From CAIQIA01 sp049317465 (GTDB taxonomy: Bacteria > Cyanobacteriota > Cyanobacteriia > PCC-6307 > Cyanobiaceae): DNA of 64,000 nt. Location: NCBI GenBank assembly GCA_049317465.1, contig JBMOIF010000003.1, positions 1 through 64,000 of the forward strand, read 5' to 3'. Of this stretch, positions 17,044-25,963 are shown one piece after another (the stretch's first letter is position 1; the number at the start of each line of letters is the position of its first letter). The position numbers were made by a program, and so were the translations under genes. The notes beneath the pieces are model-generated. The model was not told where the DNA came from. It was given only the letters and a program-made list of their open reading frames with translations, and searched no databases.

Positions 17044-18068
17044 GGCTGCAGCCGGGCCAGAAAGGCCCCATCGAGACCCTGCTTCCAGAGGCCCAGCAGC
17101 AGCGAAGGTCCCAGGGGCCGGCCGCCGCGGCCCGAGGGGGGCAGCAGCCAGGCCCGGCCCCGGCCGTCCCCCAGCAGCTGCAGCGCCCGTTGCGGCGGCC
17201 GCCAGGGCCGCAGGGGTTGCCCGCCCAGCCGCCGCCACAAGTTGTCGTGCAGCCGTGACGCCGCCTTCACCGCCCACACCCCGGCGGGGGGCCTCTCGGC
17301 TCCCCGCACCTGGGCTGCGTCACCGACGGCGAAGACCCGGGGCCAGCCGGCCACGGTGAGGTCGGGCTCGACCGCCAGGCGACCGCCGGGCGCCAGGGGG
17401 AGGCCGCTGGTGGCCAGCCACGCCGGCAGCCGGGCCCCCGTGCAGGCCAGGGCCAGGGCTGTGCCATCGGCAGCGGGACCCTGCACCAGACCGATGCCGG
17501 CGGCGGCCAGGGGGGCCGCGAAGGCCTGCCACAGGCCCGGGCCACGGGGGTGCAGGCTGACGCGGCAACCGCGCACCGCCAGGGCGAAGGCCACCTCGAC
17601 GGCACTGGCGCCACCGCCGAAGACCGCCACCGGTGCGCCGGGGCCGAGGCCCTCGAGGGCGGCCAGCACCGGCGCGGCGGGGCGGATGGGCAGCAGCGGC
17701 GCTCCACCGGTCAACCCCGTGGCCGGCAGCGGCACCTCGGCGCCGACGTCGAGGCTGAGAAGATCATAGCCCTGGGCCGCGAGGGGCGGTGCCAGCTGCA
17801 GCCGACGGCCCTGGGGGTCGAGGCCGCTGATCTCGGCCTCCACGAAGGCCACCCCGGCGGCGGCGCAGAGGGCCGCCAGCGGCAGGCTGGCGGCCGCGAG
17901 GCTGCAGCGGCCGGCCAGGCAGGCAGGCAGGCGGCCCGAATAGGGGGTCAGCGGTGCCCGGCTCACCAGGGTGATGCGGGCGGGCGGCCTCGCGCCGGGT
18001 CGATGGGCCCAGCGCCGCAGCAACAGGGCATGGGTGTGGCCACCACCCGCCAGCAGCAGCTGCGTCAC
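17040..18068 (-). CDS. FAD-dependent pyridine-nucleotide oxidoreductase, resembles the NDH-like half of SelD fusions
   Basis: A 342-aa flavoprotein. The N-terminal Rossmann motif is LLLAGGGHTHALLLRRWA, followed by ITLVSRAPLTPYSGRLPACLAG; a second dinucleotide-binding site (VAVFGGGASAVEVAFALAV) lies near 145-165, and the FAD-contacting RVFAVGDAAQV is near 268. The GGGHTHALxLRRWA and TPYSGxLP blocks are those of the NADH-dehydrogenase-like domain fused in front of selenide-water dikinase (SelD) in many cyanobacteria, but here the dikinase half is absent. It sits between galE and the PMT-like gene with 4-bp overlaps on both sides. Substrate unknown. Confidence 0.8.
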   Translation of the reverse strand: MTQLLLAGGGHTHALLLRRWAHRPGARPPARITLVSRAPLTPYSGRLPACLAGRCSLAAASLPLAALCAAAGVAFVEAEISGLDPQGRRLQLAPPLAAQGYDLLSLDVGAEVPLPATGLTGGAPLLPIRPAAPVLAALEGLGPGAPVAVFGGGASAVEVAFALAVRGCRVSLHPRGPGLWQAFAAPLAAAGIGLVQGPAADGTALALACTGARLPAWLATSGLPLAPGGRLAVEPDLTVAGWPRVFAVGDAAQVRGAERPPAGVWAVKAASRLHDNLWRRLGGQPLRPWRPPQRALQLLGDGRGRAWLLPPSGRGGRPLGPSLLLGLWKQGLDGAFLARLQP

Positions 18069-19099
18069 CGGTAGCCGCTGGGGTTGGCCTGCTGCCAGGC
18101 CCAGCCATCGCGGCAGATGTCCTCGAGGCTGCGGCTGGTGCGCCAGCCCAGCCGTTCGGCCGCCCGCGAGGGATCGGCCACCGTCTCGGCGGCATCACCG
18201 GGGCGGCGGTCGACCAGGCGGTAGGGCACCGGCCGGCCGCTGGCGGCCTCGAAGGCACGCACCACATCGAGCACCGAATGGCCGCGGCCGCTGCCGAGGT
18301 TGAGGGTGAGCAGCTGGGGCGGTTCGCGCAGCAGGGTGTCGAGGGCGGCCCGGTGCCCCTCGGCCAGGTCCATCACATGGATGTAATCGCGTACGCCGGT
18401 GCCGTCGTGGGTCGGCCAGTCGCTGCCGAACACCTGCAGCTCGGGCCGGCGCCCGACCGCCACCTGGCTCACGAAGGGGAACAGGTTGTTGGGGATCCCC
18501 TCGGGGTCTTCGCCGATGCGGCCGCTGGGGTGGGCCCCCACCGGGTTGAAGTAGCGCAGGCTGGCCACCCGCCAGTCGGCACCGGTCTCGCACAGGTCCG
18601 CCAGCATCCGCTCGACGGCGGCCTTGCTGTGGCCGTAGGGGTTGATGGGCCGCACCGCATCGGTCTCGACGATCGGGGTGCGCTCGGGCATGCCGTAGAG
18701 GGTGGCGCTGCTGCTGAAGACGATCGTGCGGCAGCCGGCCCGGTCCATGGCCTCGAGCAGCAGGCGGCTGCCGTTGACGTTCACGTCCCAGTAGAGGAGC
18801 GGGTGGCGCACCGATTCGCCCACGGCCTTGAGGCCGGCGAAGTGGATGACGGCGTCGATGCCGCCGCCGCGGCTGTAAAGGCCCCCGCCGAAGGCCCGCT
18901 CCAGGGTCGCCGGATCACCGAGGCTGCCCGCCACCAGATCGAGGGGGCGGCCGCTCAGCTCCTGCACCCGCTCCAGGGCCTTGGGGGAGCTGTTGCGGAA
19001 ATCGTCGAGCACCACCACCTCGTGGCCGGCCTCGAGAAGCACGAGGGCGGTGTGGCTGCCGATGAAGCCGGCACCTCCGGTGAGCAGCAGCCGGGCCAT
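18065..19099 (-). CDS. galE: UDP-glucose 4-epimerase
   Basis: A 344-aa short-chain dehydrogenase/epimerase. I start it at ATG 19099 (MARLLLTGGAGFIGSHTALVLLEAGH) because the NAD-binding GxxGxxG motif then lies at the normal distance; an ATG at 19123 would add eight residues. The catalytic Ser is in IVFSSSATLYG and the Tyr/Lys pair in INPYGHSKAAVE. FNPVGAHPSGRIGEDPEGIPNNLFP is diagnostic for GalE. It makes UDP-galactose from UDP-glucose for the surface glycans. It is the first gene of a three-gene minus-strand operon and diverges from hisS across 83 bp. Confidence 0.95.
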   Translation of the reverse strand: MARLLLTGGAGFIGSHTALVLLEAGHEVVVLDDFRNSSPKALERVQELSGRPLDLVAGSLGDPATLERAFGGGLYSRGGGIDAVIHFAGLKAVGESVRHPLLYWDVNVNGSRLLLEAMDRAGCRTIVFSSSATLYGMPERTPIVETDAVRPINPYGHSKAAVERMLADLCETGADWRVASLRYFNPVGAHPSGRIGEDPEGIPNNLFPFVSQVAVGRRPELQVFGSDWPTHDGTGVRDYIHVMDLAEGHRAALDTLLREPPQLLTLNLGSGRGHSVLDVVRAFEAASGRPVPYRLVDRRPGDAAETVADPSRAAERLGWRTSRSLEDICRDGWAWQQANPSGYR

Positions 19100-19182
19100 G
19101 GGGGGAGGACAGAGCGCCGCCATTCTGAGGCCAGGCCCGGGCCGCCAGGCAGGATGGCCGCCATCGCGGACTGGCCGAGGGC

Positions 19183-20454
19183 GTGGTGGAGCAGCTGCAG
19201 AGCCTGCGGGGGATGGTGGACCTGCTGCCGGGGGCCACGGCCCGCTGGCAGGCCCTTGAGGCCACGGCCCGCGACCATTTCCGCCGGGCGGGGGTGCACG
19301 AGATCCGCACGCCGCTGCTGGAGGCGACCGAGCTGTTCGCCCGGGGCATCGGCGAAGCCACCGACGTGGTGGGCAAGGAGATGTATTCGTTCGTCGACCG
19401 TGGCGACCGCTCCTGCACCCTCAGACCCGAGGGCACCGCAGGCGTGGTGCGGGCGGCGCTGCAGCACGGCCTGCTGAGCCAGGGGCCCCAGCGGCTCTGG
19501 TATGGCGGGCCGATGTTCCGCTACGAGCGGCCCCAGGGGGGGCGCCAGCGGCAGTTCCATCAGATCGGCCTCGAATTCCTCGGCTTCGCCGATCCCCGCA
19601 GCGATGGGGAGGCGATCGCCATCGCCTGGGACCTGCTGGCCGCCCTGGGCCTGGGGGACCTGACCCTGGAGATCAACAGCCTCGGCACCCCGGATGACCG
19701 GCGCCGCTACCGGGAGCAGCTGGTGGCCTGGCTGGAGCAGCACCACGACGCCCTCGACGCCGATTCGCAGCAGCGGCTGACCACCAACCCGCTGCGCATC
19801 CTCGACAGCAAGCACCCCGACACCCAGCGACTGCTGGCCGAGGCGCCGCAGCTGGCCGACAGCCTCTCGGACGCCAGCCGCGACCGCTTCGAGCAGGTGC
19901 TGGCGGGGCTGACGCAGCTGGGCATCCCGACCGTGCGCAATCCACGCCTGGTGCGGGGCCTCGACTACTACGGCCACACCGCGTTCGAGATCACCAGCGG
20001 CGCCCTCGGGGCCCAGGCGACCGTCTGCGGCGGCGGCCGCTACGACGGACTGGTGGAGCAGCTGGGGGGCTCTGCCACCGCCTGCATCGGCTGGGCCCTG
20101 GGGCTGGAACGGCTGCTGATCCTGCAGGAGCGGAGCGGGGCCACGGCGGCGGCGCCGCCCCCCGAGGTCTACCTGGTGAACCAGGGGGACCAGGCCGGTG
20201 CCCTGGCGCTGCAGCTGGCGCGCCAGCTGCGGCAGACGGGGCTGGCGGTGGACCTTGACCTGAGCGGCGCCGGCTTCGGCAAGCAGCTCAAGCGGGCCGA
20301 CCGCAGCGGCGCCCGCTGGGCGGTGCTGCTGGGGGACCGGGAGGCGGCCGAGGGCATGGCACGGCTCAAGGACCTGCGCCAGCCCGACGGCGGCGGCGAC
20401 GAAACGGTGCCGCTGGCCGACCTGGCGGCCCGGCTGCAGCCGGGCGGTGGCTGA
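19183..20454 (+). CDS. hisS: histidyl-tRNA synthetase
   Basis: A 423-aa class II aminoacyl-tRNA synthetase starting at GTG 19183 (two GTG codons in a row). Motif 1 is near EIRTPLLEATELFARGIGE, motif 2 is MFRYERPQGGRQRQFHQIGLEFLG, the His-specific signature LVRGLDYYGHTAFEI is near residue 263, and motif 3 is CIGWALGLERLLIL. The C-terminal anticodon-binding domain begins at PPPEVYLVNQGDQAGALALQLA. Length is normal for bacterial HisS. Its stop overlaps the next gene start by 8 bp, so a glycosyltransferase gene appears to be co-transcribed with this essential gene. Confidence 0.96.
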   Translation: MVEQLQSLRGMVDLLPGATARWQALEATARDHFRRAGVHEIRTPLLEATELFARGIGEATDVVGKEMYSFVDRGDRSCTLRPEGTAGVVRAALQHGLLSQGPQRLWYGGPMFRYERPQGGRQRQFHQIGLEFLGFADPRSDGEAIAIAWDLLAALGLGDLTLEINSLGTPDDRRRYREQLVAWLEQHHDALDADSQQRLTTNPLRILDSKHPDTQRLLAEAPQLADSLSDASRDRFEQVLAGLTQLGIPTVRNPRLVRGLDYYGHTAFEITSGALGAQATVCGGGRYDGLVEQLGGSATACIGWALGLERLLILQERSGATAAAPPPEVYLVNQGDQAGALALQLARQLRQTGLAVDLDLSGAGFGKQLKRADRSGARWAVLLGDREAAEGMARLKDLRQPDGGGDETVPLADLAARLQPGGG

Positions 20455-21502
20455 CGGCCCCACCCCACTGCTGCTGGTGGCCGACACGGCGGCACCCGAG
20501 GCCCTGGGCAGCAAGCTGCTGGCGGCGGCGCGGCAGCTGGGGCTCGATCCACCGGTGGCCTACAGCTCACCGGCGCCCCACTGGTCCCCTTCGATGCGGC
20601 GGCGGCGAGGGAAGGTCTTCTACCGGCTGGCCGACCGCCGCAGCTGGGAATGGTGGGGCTTCCAGCAGCAGCTGCTGTCGGTGGTGCAGGCCACGGCGCC
20701 ACGGCTGGTGCTGGTGACCGGCATCCTGCCGTTGCAGGCACGGGTGTTCGCGGCCGTGCGAGAGGGTGGCGGCCGGGTGGTGAACCTGCTCACCGACGAC
20801 CCCTGGAACCCGATCCACCGGCGCCGCTGCTTTCTCGCCGACCTGGCCCGCTACGACCACATCTTCAGCACCAAGGAGGCCCTGGGCGCGCGGCTGGAGG
20901 CGGCCGGCTGCCCGTCGACCAGCTGGCTGCCCTTCGCCCACCATCCGCCGCTGCACCGCCCGCCCCTGCCGGTGACAGCAGCCGACCGCGACCGCTGGGG
21001 CTGCGACCTGGTGTTCGTGGGCACCGGTGCGCGCGAGCGTCTGCCGTGGCTGGCGGCGGCCGCAGCCGCGGCCGGCGGCGGAGCCGACTGCCGGCTGCAC
21101 GGCAATGACTGGCGGGGCCTCACCACCCCGGGCTGGCGCCAGGGGCCTGAGGTGCTGGGCGACGACTACTGCCGCGCCGCTTACCACGCCCGCGTCGTGC
21201 TGGGGCTGCTGCGGCAGGCGAACGGCGACACCTGCACCGACCGGTCGTTCGAGATCGGCGCCATCGGCGGCTGCGGCCTCTACCAGGACAGTCCCGTGCA
21301 TCGGGCCCTACTGCCCGGCTACCCCGACGTGGGCTTCTTCCGGGACCCCGACGAACTGGAGCGGCACACGCGGGTGCTGCTGGGCGACGGGGCCCTGCGC
21401 CAGCGGCTGCGGGAGCTGGGGACCCGGTGCCTGCGTCAGCATCGACACAGCTACACCGCCCGCCTGGAGGCGATCCTGGCCTGGGCCGACGGCAGGGGAT
21501 GA
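20447..21502 (+). CDS. CgeB-like glycosyltransferase (GT-B fold)
   Basis: A 351-aa protein. The N-terminal half has alternating strands and helices (PTPLLLVADTAAPEALGSKLL, PRLVLVTGILPLQARVFAAV, VNLLTDDPWNPIHRRR, YDHIFSTKEALGARLEAAG). The C-terminal half has the CgeB/GT1-like signature: CDLVFVGTGARERLPWL, VVLGLLRQANGDTCTDRSFEIGAIGGCGL and FFRDPDELERHTRVLL. Such proteins are predicted transferases of surface polysaccharides; donors are unknown. It starts inside the 3' end of hisS and is followed after 22 bp by a GT2 gene on the same strand. Confidence 0.78.
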   Translation: MADGPTPLLLVADTAAPEALGSKLLAAARQLGLDPPVAYSSPAPHWSPSMRRRRGKVFYRLADRRSWEWWGFQQQLLSVVQATAPRLVLVTGILPLQARVFAAVREGGGRVVNLLTDDPWNPIHRRRCFLADLARYDHIFSTKEALGARLEAAGCPSTSWLPFAHHPPLHRPPLPVTAADRDRWGCDLVFVGTGARERLPWLAAAAAAAGGGADCRLHGNDWRGLTTPGWRQGPEVLGDDYCRAAYHARVVLGLLRQANGDTCTDRSFEIGAIGGCGLYQDSPVHRALLPGYPDVGFFRDPDELERHTRVLLGDGALRQRLRELGTRCLRQHRHSYTARLEAILAWADGRG

Positions 21503-21524
21503 AGGCGCGGCGTAACCTCCGCCA

Positions 21525-22535
21525 ATGACCGAGGCCATCACGATCGTGCTGCCGGTATACGGCCGCCCGGCCCTGCTGGCCCAGGCGCTGGAGTCGGTGC
21601 TGGCCCAGAGCGACCCGGGCTGGCAGCTGCTGATCGCCGACGACCATTCGCCGCAGGACACCGTGAGGCAGCTGCAGGCCTGGCAGGCGGCCGCTGCGGC
21701 GGGGCGGACGGTGCGGCACCGCCGCAGCGACCGCAACCGCGGCCTGTTCGCCAACCTCAACGCCGCCCTGGCGGAGGTGACGACCCCCTGGGTGCTGCTG
21801 CTCTGCAGCGATGACCTGCTGCGGACCAACGCCGTGGCCGACCTGCGACGGCTGCGGCGGGAGTGGCCGACAGCGGAGCTGGTGCTGTCGACCTTCGACT
21901 CGATCGGTGCCGACGGCAGCCCGCGGCCGCCGGAATCGGGCCGACACCACGACCTGGTGAGCCGCAGCACCGCCCTGCTGCCGCCGGAACGCTTCCTGCC
22001 GCAATTGCTGCGGCTGGGCAGCCTCAATGGCAACCTCACGGGCATGGCCTTCCCGATTGCGCTGTGGGATCGGGTGGGACCGTTCCGCGAGGACTGGCGC
22101 CATGCCGCCGACTGGGAGTGGCTGGCCCGGGCCGCCGCTGCGGGGCCGGTGCTGCTCAACCGCACCCCGATCGCCGCAGTGCGCACCCACGATGCCCAGC
22201 TGTCGGATGCCAACCGCCGCAGCGGCCATGAGCTGCCCGAGGTGGCGGCGGTGGTGGCGGGCCTGCGTCGCCATCCGCTGCTGGCGGCCGAACGGCGGCG
22301 TCACCGCTGGGCGGCACGGCTGATGCAGTTCCAGCTCTGGAACCTGGGCAAGCGGCTGCTGGCGGGGGACCGGCACGCCGTGGGACGCGATCTGGCGGCG
22401 ATTGACCGGGCGGCGGGGCTGACCCGCACGGCCCTGGCGCTGCTGGCCTGGCTGCCGGAACGCTGGCGGCTCTACCGGGACAGCGGATCGGCCAGGCTCA
22501 CCAGGGTCAGTCCCAACACGCTCAGCAGCTCGTAG
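21525..22535 (+). CDS. family 2 glycosyltransferase (GT-A fold)
   Basis: A 336-aa protein. The GT2 start is ITIVLPVYGRPALLAQALESVLAQ, followed by LLIADDHSPQDT, RSDRNRGLFANLNAALAEVTTPWVLLLCSDD (the metal-binding acidic motif, here CSDD near 90) and HAADWEWLARAAAAG (ED-type catalytic block). Inverting transfer of a sugar to a surface glycan is likely. The C-terminal 100 residues are basic and amphipathic, possibly peripheral to the membrane. The 3' end overlaps the convergent Wzy-like gene by 64 bp. Confidence 0.86.
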   Translation: MTEAITIVLPVYGRPALLAQALESVLAQSDPGWQLLIADDHSPQDTVRQLQAWQAAAAAGRTVRHRRSDRNRGLFANLNAALAEVTTPWVLLLCSDDLLRTNAVADLRRLRREWPTAELVLSTFDSIGADGSPRPPESGRHHDLVSRSTALLPPERFLPQLLRLGSLNGNLTGMAFPIALWDRVGPFREDWRHAADWEWLARAAAAGPVLLNRTPIAAVRTHDAQLSDANRRSGHELPEVAAVVAGLRRHPLLAAERRRHRWAARLMQFQLWNLGKRLLAGDRHAVGRDLAAIDRAAGLTRTALALLAWLPERWRLYRDSGSARLTRVSPNTLSSS

Positions 22536-23626
22536 GAGCCCACCCCCAGGGGCAGGCTGGTCCAGAGGATCGCCAGGGCCAACAGGGCCACCAGCACCCC
22601 GTCCGCGGCACCGCGGCGGCCCCAGCGCCAGGCCGCCAGCAGCAGCCCCAGCAGCCAGAGCAGCGCCAGGCCGTGGGCCACGAAACCACCGCAGCGCAGG
22701 GCATCGAGGGGCAGGTTGTGCCACCACTGGTCGTGCACCGTCAGGCCCGGCGGCACCTTGGCCAGCCAGCGGCGTTCGCCGCTGGCATAGGCCTGCAGCA
22801 GACGCTGAAAGCCCACCCGATGGGTTTCGGCCCGGCCGGCGGTGAACACATCACCGAAGCGCTGCAGCAGGGTCGAGCGACCCAGGGCCACCAGGGCGGC
22901 GGTGAGCGGCAGCACCGCCGGCAGCAGCTGGCGCGGATGGCGCCACGCCTGCCGCCACCAGGCCAGCAACGGCTGCCGCCCCTCCCACAGCAGGCAACCC
23001 AGCACCGCCACCACCACGAGCAGGGCCGAGCGGTTGCGGGCCTGCACCGCATAGCCCAGCGCCAGGGCCAGGGCCGGCGGCAGCCAGCGCCGGTCGAGGC
23101 GCAGCAGCAGCAGCAGCACGCCGCAGGCCACGTAGCCGGGTTCGGTGCTGCCGGCGTCAAGCCGGCCGCTGAAGACGTTGAACAGCTTCCCGTAACTGCC
23201 CTGGAACGGCTGGGTGAGCAGCGAACCGATCAGGGTGGCACCGCTGTAAAGGGCCAGGCCGCCGGCGAGGCCCCGCAGCAGATCGCGGCCGCGGCCGGCG
23301 GGATCAGTGCGCAGCAGCACCGGGGCGAAGAGCATCCACACCAGGGCCTTGCCGATTTCCGGCAGGGTCAGCCCCGTCAGGGAGCGGGGCACTTCGGGAT
23401 CCGGGAAGGACCAGTAGAGCAGCATCAGAATGCCGATGCCGACCACCACGGCATCGCGCCCATCAAGGCCGCCGGACCGCAGCTGGCGCCGGTCGCGCAG
23501 CTGCAGCAGAGTCCAGCCCCCCATCCCCAGCACGGTCCATTCGTTGAAGCCGCCGGCCCCGATCAGCAGTCCCCAGAAGGCTGACGCCGGCAGCCGGGGA
23601 AAGGCGTCTGGACTGGCGGAGGTCAC
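22472..23626 (-). CDS. O-antigen polymerase/ligase-like membrane protein (second copy type)
   Basis: About 384 aa from the likely GTG start at 23626 (VTSASPDAFPRL). It has some ten membrane helices (SAFWGLLIGAGGF, DAVVVGIGILMLLYW, ALVWMLFAPVLL, GYVACGVLLLLLRL, LALLWLLGLLLAAW) and a large loop TVHDQWWHNLPLDALRCGGF that corresponds to the His-Asn loop of Wzy/WaaL proteins (WWHNLPLD). It probably polymerises or ligates a polysaccharide. Other starts are possible (GTG 23533, ATG 23524), but they cut into the first helix. Its start codon lies within the presumed start region of the divergent flippase gene. Confidence 0.75.
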   Translation of the reverse strand: MTSASPDAFPRLPASAFWGLLIGAGGFNEWTVLGMGGWTLLQLRDRRQLRSGGLDGRDAVVVGIGILMLLYWSFPDPEVPRSLTGLTLPEIGKALVWMLFAPVLLRTDPAGRGRDLLRGLAGGLALYSGATLIGSLLTQPFQGSYGKLFNVFSGRLDAGSTEPGYVACGVLLLLLRLDRRWLPPALALALGYAVQARNRSALLVVVAVLGCLLWEGRQPLLAWWRQAWRHPRQLLPAVLPLTAALVALGRSTLLQRFGDVFTAGRAETHRVGFQRLLQAYASGERRWLAKVPPGLTVHDQWWHNLPLDALRCGGFVAHGLALLWLLGLLLAAWRWGRRGAADGVLVALLALAILWTSLPLGVGSYELLSVLGLTLVSLADPLSR

Positions 23627-23642
23627 GAAGCTTTCCCTGGCG

Positions 23643-24965
23643 GTGCAGCTGGGCAGCCGGGCCCTGGGGTTCGTGGCGAACCTACTGCTCGTGCGCTGGT
23701 TCAGTCCAGAGCTCGTGGGGGCCTTCGCGCTGGTGACGGGCACCGCCCAGATGCTGTCGACCCTGGCCCGCCTGGGCACCGACTACAGCTTTCAGGTCGA
23801 GAACGGACGGCTGGCGGCCGACGGGACAGCGGCGCTGCAACGCACGTTTCTGAGCTTCAACCTGCTCACCAGCGTGCTGGCGTCGGCCGTGGCCCTGCCC
23901 GGTCTGCGCCAGGCCCTGGGTGCCGCCGCCGGTGGGGTGCCCCTGGGGCTGGTGCTGCTGGCCTATCTGGTGATCGAGTCGTACGTCGATGTGCTGTGGG
24001 AGCCGGTGCTGGCCGACCGGCGCTACCGGCGGGTGTTTCTGCGCCATCTGCAGGTGGCGGCCTGGCGCGGGGGGCTGAGCCTGGCCCTGGGGGTGTGGCT
24101 CGGCTGGCCGGGGCTGCTGCTGGGGCTGCTGCTGGCCTCGGTGCTCAACGGGGCGGCGGCCCTGCGGGCGCTGGCGGCGGGACCCGCCGGCAGCGGGCCG
24201 CCCCTGCGGCTGGACCTGCTGCAGCTGCTGCTGCGCGAGGGCCTGCCGGTCTATGGCGTGCCCCTGGCCCAGCAGCTGGTGTTCTGGCTGCTGCTGCTGC
24301 AGCTGGGGGCCGGCGGTGGCCTGGCGCGGGTGGGCCTGGTCAAGGTGGCGCAGCTGGTGGTGCAGGTGGTGAGCCTGCTGCCGGGGGCGCTGGCGCCGAT
24401 CCTGCGGGTCGAATGCGCCCGCGACGGCGAGGGCCGCCGACCGGCACTGCAGCGCAGCCTGGCGCTGGTGATGGCCTCGGGGGTGCTGGTGTTCGCCGGC
24501 TGGTGCCTGGTGGACACCTGGCTGCTGCCGCTGCTGTTCGGGCCGGCCTACACCGCGGCACGCCAGCCGGCGCGGGCCCTGGTGCTGGCGGCGGTGTGCA
24601 GCGGCACCAGCCAGCTGTTCCTGCAGCAGGCCCTGCGCGGGGCCGAGCTGCGGCTGGTGAGCGCCCTGCAGGTGCTGCCGGTGCTGCTGCTGGCACCGCT
24701 GGGGTGGGCCTGGCTGCTGCCGCAGCAGGGGGCAGCCGGCTATGCCCTGCTGCAACTGCTGATGGCACTGCTGACCCTCATGGCCCTGAGCCTGCAGGAC
24801 CGCCGGGGACTGCTGCGGGCGCGGGCGCTGCTGCTGCCGTGGCTGGCGCTGCTGCTGGCCCTGCCGCTGCTGCCGGCGGAGCCGGGGCCGGTGGCGGCGG
24901 TGCTGCTGCCCCTGGCCAGCGGCGGCCTGGCGGCCCTGGCCCTGGTGCAGGGGCGACGGCGATGA
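23643..24965 (+). CDS. polysaccharide flippase, Wzx-like (MOP superfamily)
   Basis: A protein of about 440 aa with 12-14 membrane segments (VANLLLVRWFSPELVGAFALVTG, LVLLAYLVIESYVDVLW, LLLGLLLASVLNGAAALRAL, LVMASGVLVFAGWCLVDTWLLPLLFG, LVQVVSLLPGALAPILR). The pattern of an N-terminal RWFSPELVG and a later VVQVVSLLPGALAPIL fits the MATE-like Wzx fold that flips undecaprenyl-linked repeat units. The start is uncertain: GTG 23643 loses little, while CTG 23613 would give a more usual N-terminus; the open frame upstream to 23430 is antisense to the Wzy-like gene. The stop overlaps the next gene by ATGA. Confidence 0.78.
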   Translation: MQLGSRALGFVANLLLVRWFSPELVGAFALVTGTAQMLSTLARLGTDYSFQVENGRLAADGTAALQRTFLSFNLLTSVLASAVALPGLRQALGAAAGGVPLGLVLLAYLVIESYVDVLWEPVLADRRYRRVFLRHLQVAAWRGGLSLALGVWLGWPGLLLGLLLASVLNGAAALRALAAGPAGSGPPLRLDLLQLLLREGLPVYGVPLAQQLVFWLLLLQLGAGGGLARVGLVKVAQLVVQVVSLLPGALAPILRVECARDGEGRRPALQRSLALVMASGVLVFAGWCLVDTWLLPLLFGPAYTAARQPARALVLAAVCSGTSQLFLQQALRGAELRLVSALQVLPVLLLAPLGWAWLLPQQGAAGYALLQLLMALLTLMALSLQDRRGLLRARALLLPWLALLLALPLLPAEPGPVAAVLLPLASGGLAALALVQGRRR

Positions 24966-25963
24966 CCGGCGACCGACCCCTGCGGCTGCTGTTCCTCACC
25001 GACGATCGGGAGGACTACCTGGCCGACGGCGTGCTGCACGGCCTGCGCAGCCTCGACGGTGTCGACGTGGTCGACGTGCCCCGCAAGGAGTGTCTGTACG
25101 TCGGCGGCCGCCGCTGCCGGGTGGCTCCGGAGCTGGGGGTGCGCGGCGGTGGCTTCACCCTCTACGGGCTGCTGCAGGAACCGGCCGGCGGCATCGACCG
25201 CAGCCAGATCTGGCGACGGCTGGAGGCGGGCTGGTTCGATGCGGTGGTGGTGGGCAACGTCTGGCGCCAGTGGGGCCTGCTGCTGCAGTGGCAGGCGCTG
25301 CTGGCCGGCACGCCGCTGCTGCTGCTCGATGGCGATGACGACGAACGGCTCTACCCGAGCAGCGGCACCCGCTACCGGCAGTTCGGCCCCCTGAGCGGCC
25401 TGCGGCAGCTGCTGGCGGCACCGACCTGCCACTACTTCAAGCGCGAACTGACGGAGCGCAGCCGCCCCTGGGGCCGCCGGCTGCAGCTGCACCCCCTGGC
25501 CTTCGCGGTGCCCGAGGAGGTGATCGCCGCGGCCGTGCCGACCAAGGCCCAGCGGTTTCCGGCCCATGTGGTCGATGCCGAACTGCAGGCCCTGATCGGC
25601 GGCAGCACCGGCTACGCCTTCGCCGACGAAGCCGCCTACCGGGCCGACCTGGGGGGAGCCCGCTTCGGGATCACGGGCCGGCGGGCGGGATGGGACTGCC
25701 TGCGCCACTACGAGATCGCCGCCGGCGGCACGGTGCTGTGCTTCCGCGACCTGAACCGCAAGCCGGCCCGCTGCGCCCCCCACGGGCTGGAGGACGGCGT
25801 CAACTGCCTCGCCTATGGCAGCGCCGCCGGGCTGCTGCAGCGGCTTGAGGCCCTGGATCCGGCGGAGGAACGACGGCTGCAGCAGGCGGCCCTCGACTGG
25901 GTGCGGGGGCAGACCACCCGCCGCCGGGGCGCCGAGATGCTGGCGGCGGCGGGGCTGGGCTAA
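24962..25963 (+). CDS. glycosyltransferase-like protein of unrecognised family
   Basis: A 333-aa soluble protein from ATG 24962, coupled to the flippase by ATGA. I cannot place it in a named family. It has a Rossmann-like N-terminus (LRLLFLTDDREDYLADGVLHGL) and conserved-looking blocks: RKECLYVGGRRC, WFDAVVVGNVWRQWG, TPLLLLDGDDDERLY (acidic cluster), FGITGRRAGWDCLRHYEIAAGG and CAPHGLEDGVNCLAYG. The RxGWDCLRHYEIAA...CAPHGL part is reminiscent of the C-terminal domain of GT-B enzymes such as CgeB, where the helix near the donor site is followed by a Gly-rich turn. Its position after wzx favours a glycan role. It ends 4 bp into the convergent GT2. Confidence 0.68.
   Translation: MTGDRPLRLLFLTDDREDYLADGVLHGLRSLDGVDVVDVPRKECLYVGGRRCRVAPELGVRGGGFTLYGLLQEPAGGIDRSQIWRRLEAGWFDAVVVGNVWRQWGLLLQWQALLAGTPLLLLDGDDDERLYPSSGTRYRQFGPLSGLRQLLAAPTCHYFKRELTERSRPWGRRLQLHPLAFAVPEEVIAAAVPTKAQRFPAHVVDAELQALIGGSTGYAFADEAAYRADLGGARFGITGRRAGWDCLRHYEIAAGGTVLCFRDLNRKPARCAPHGLEDGVNCLAYGSAAGLLQRLEALDPAEERRLQQAALDWVRGQTTRRRGAEMLAAAGLG

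Noticed and set aside
23430..23612. N-terminal extension of the flippase from ATG 23430
   Set aside because: The extra residues (Pro/Ser/Arg-rich) are antisense to membrane helices of the Wzy-like gene and do not look like a flippase N-terminus.
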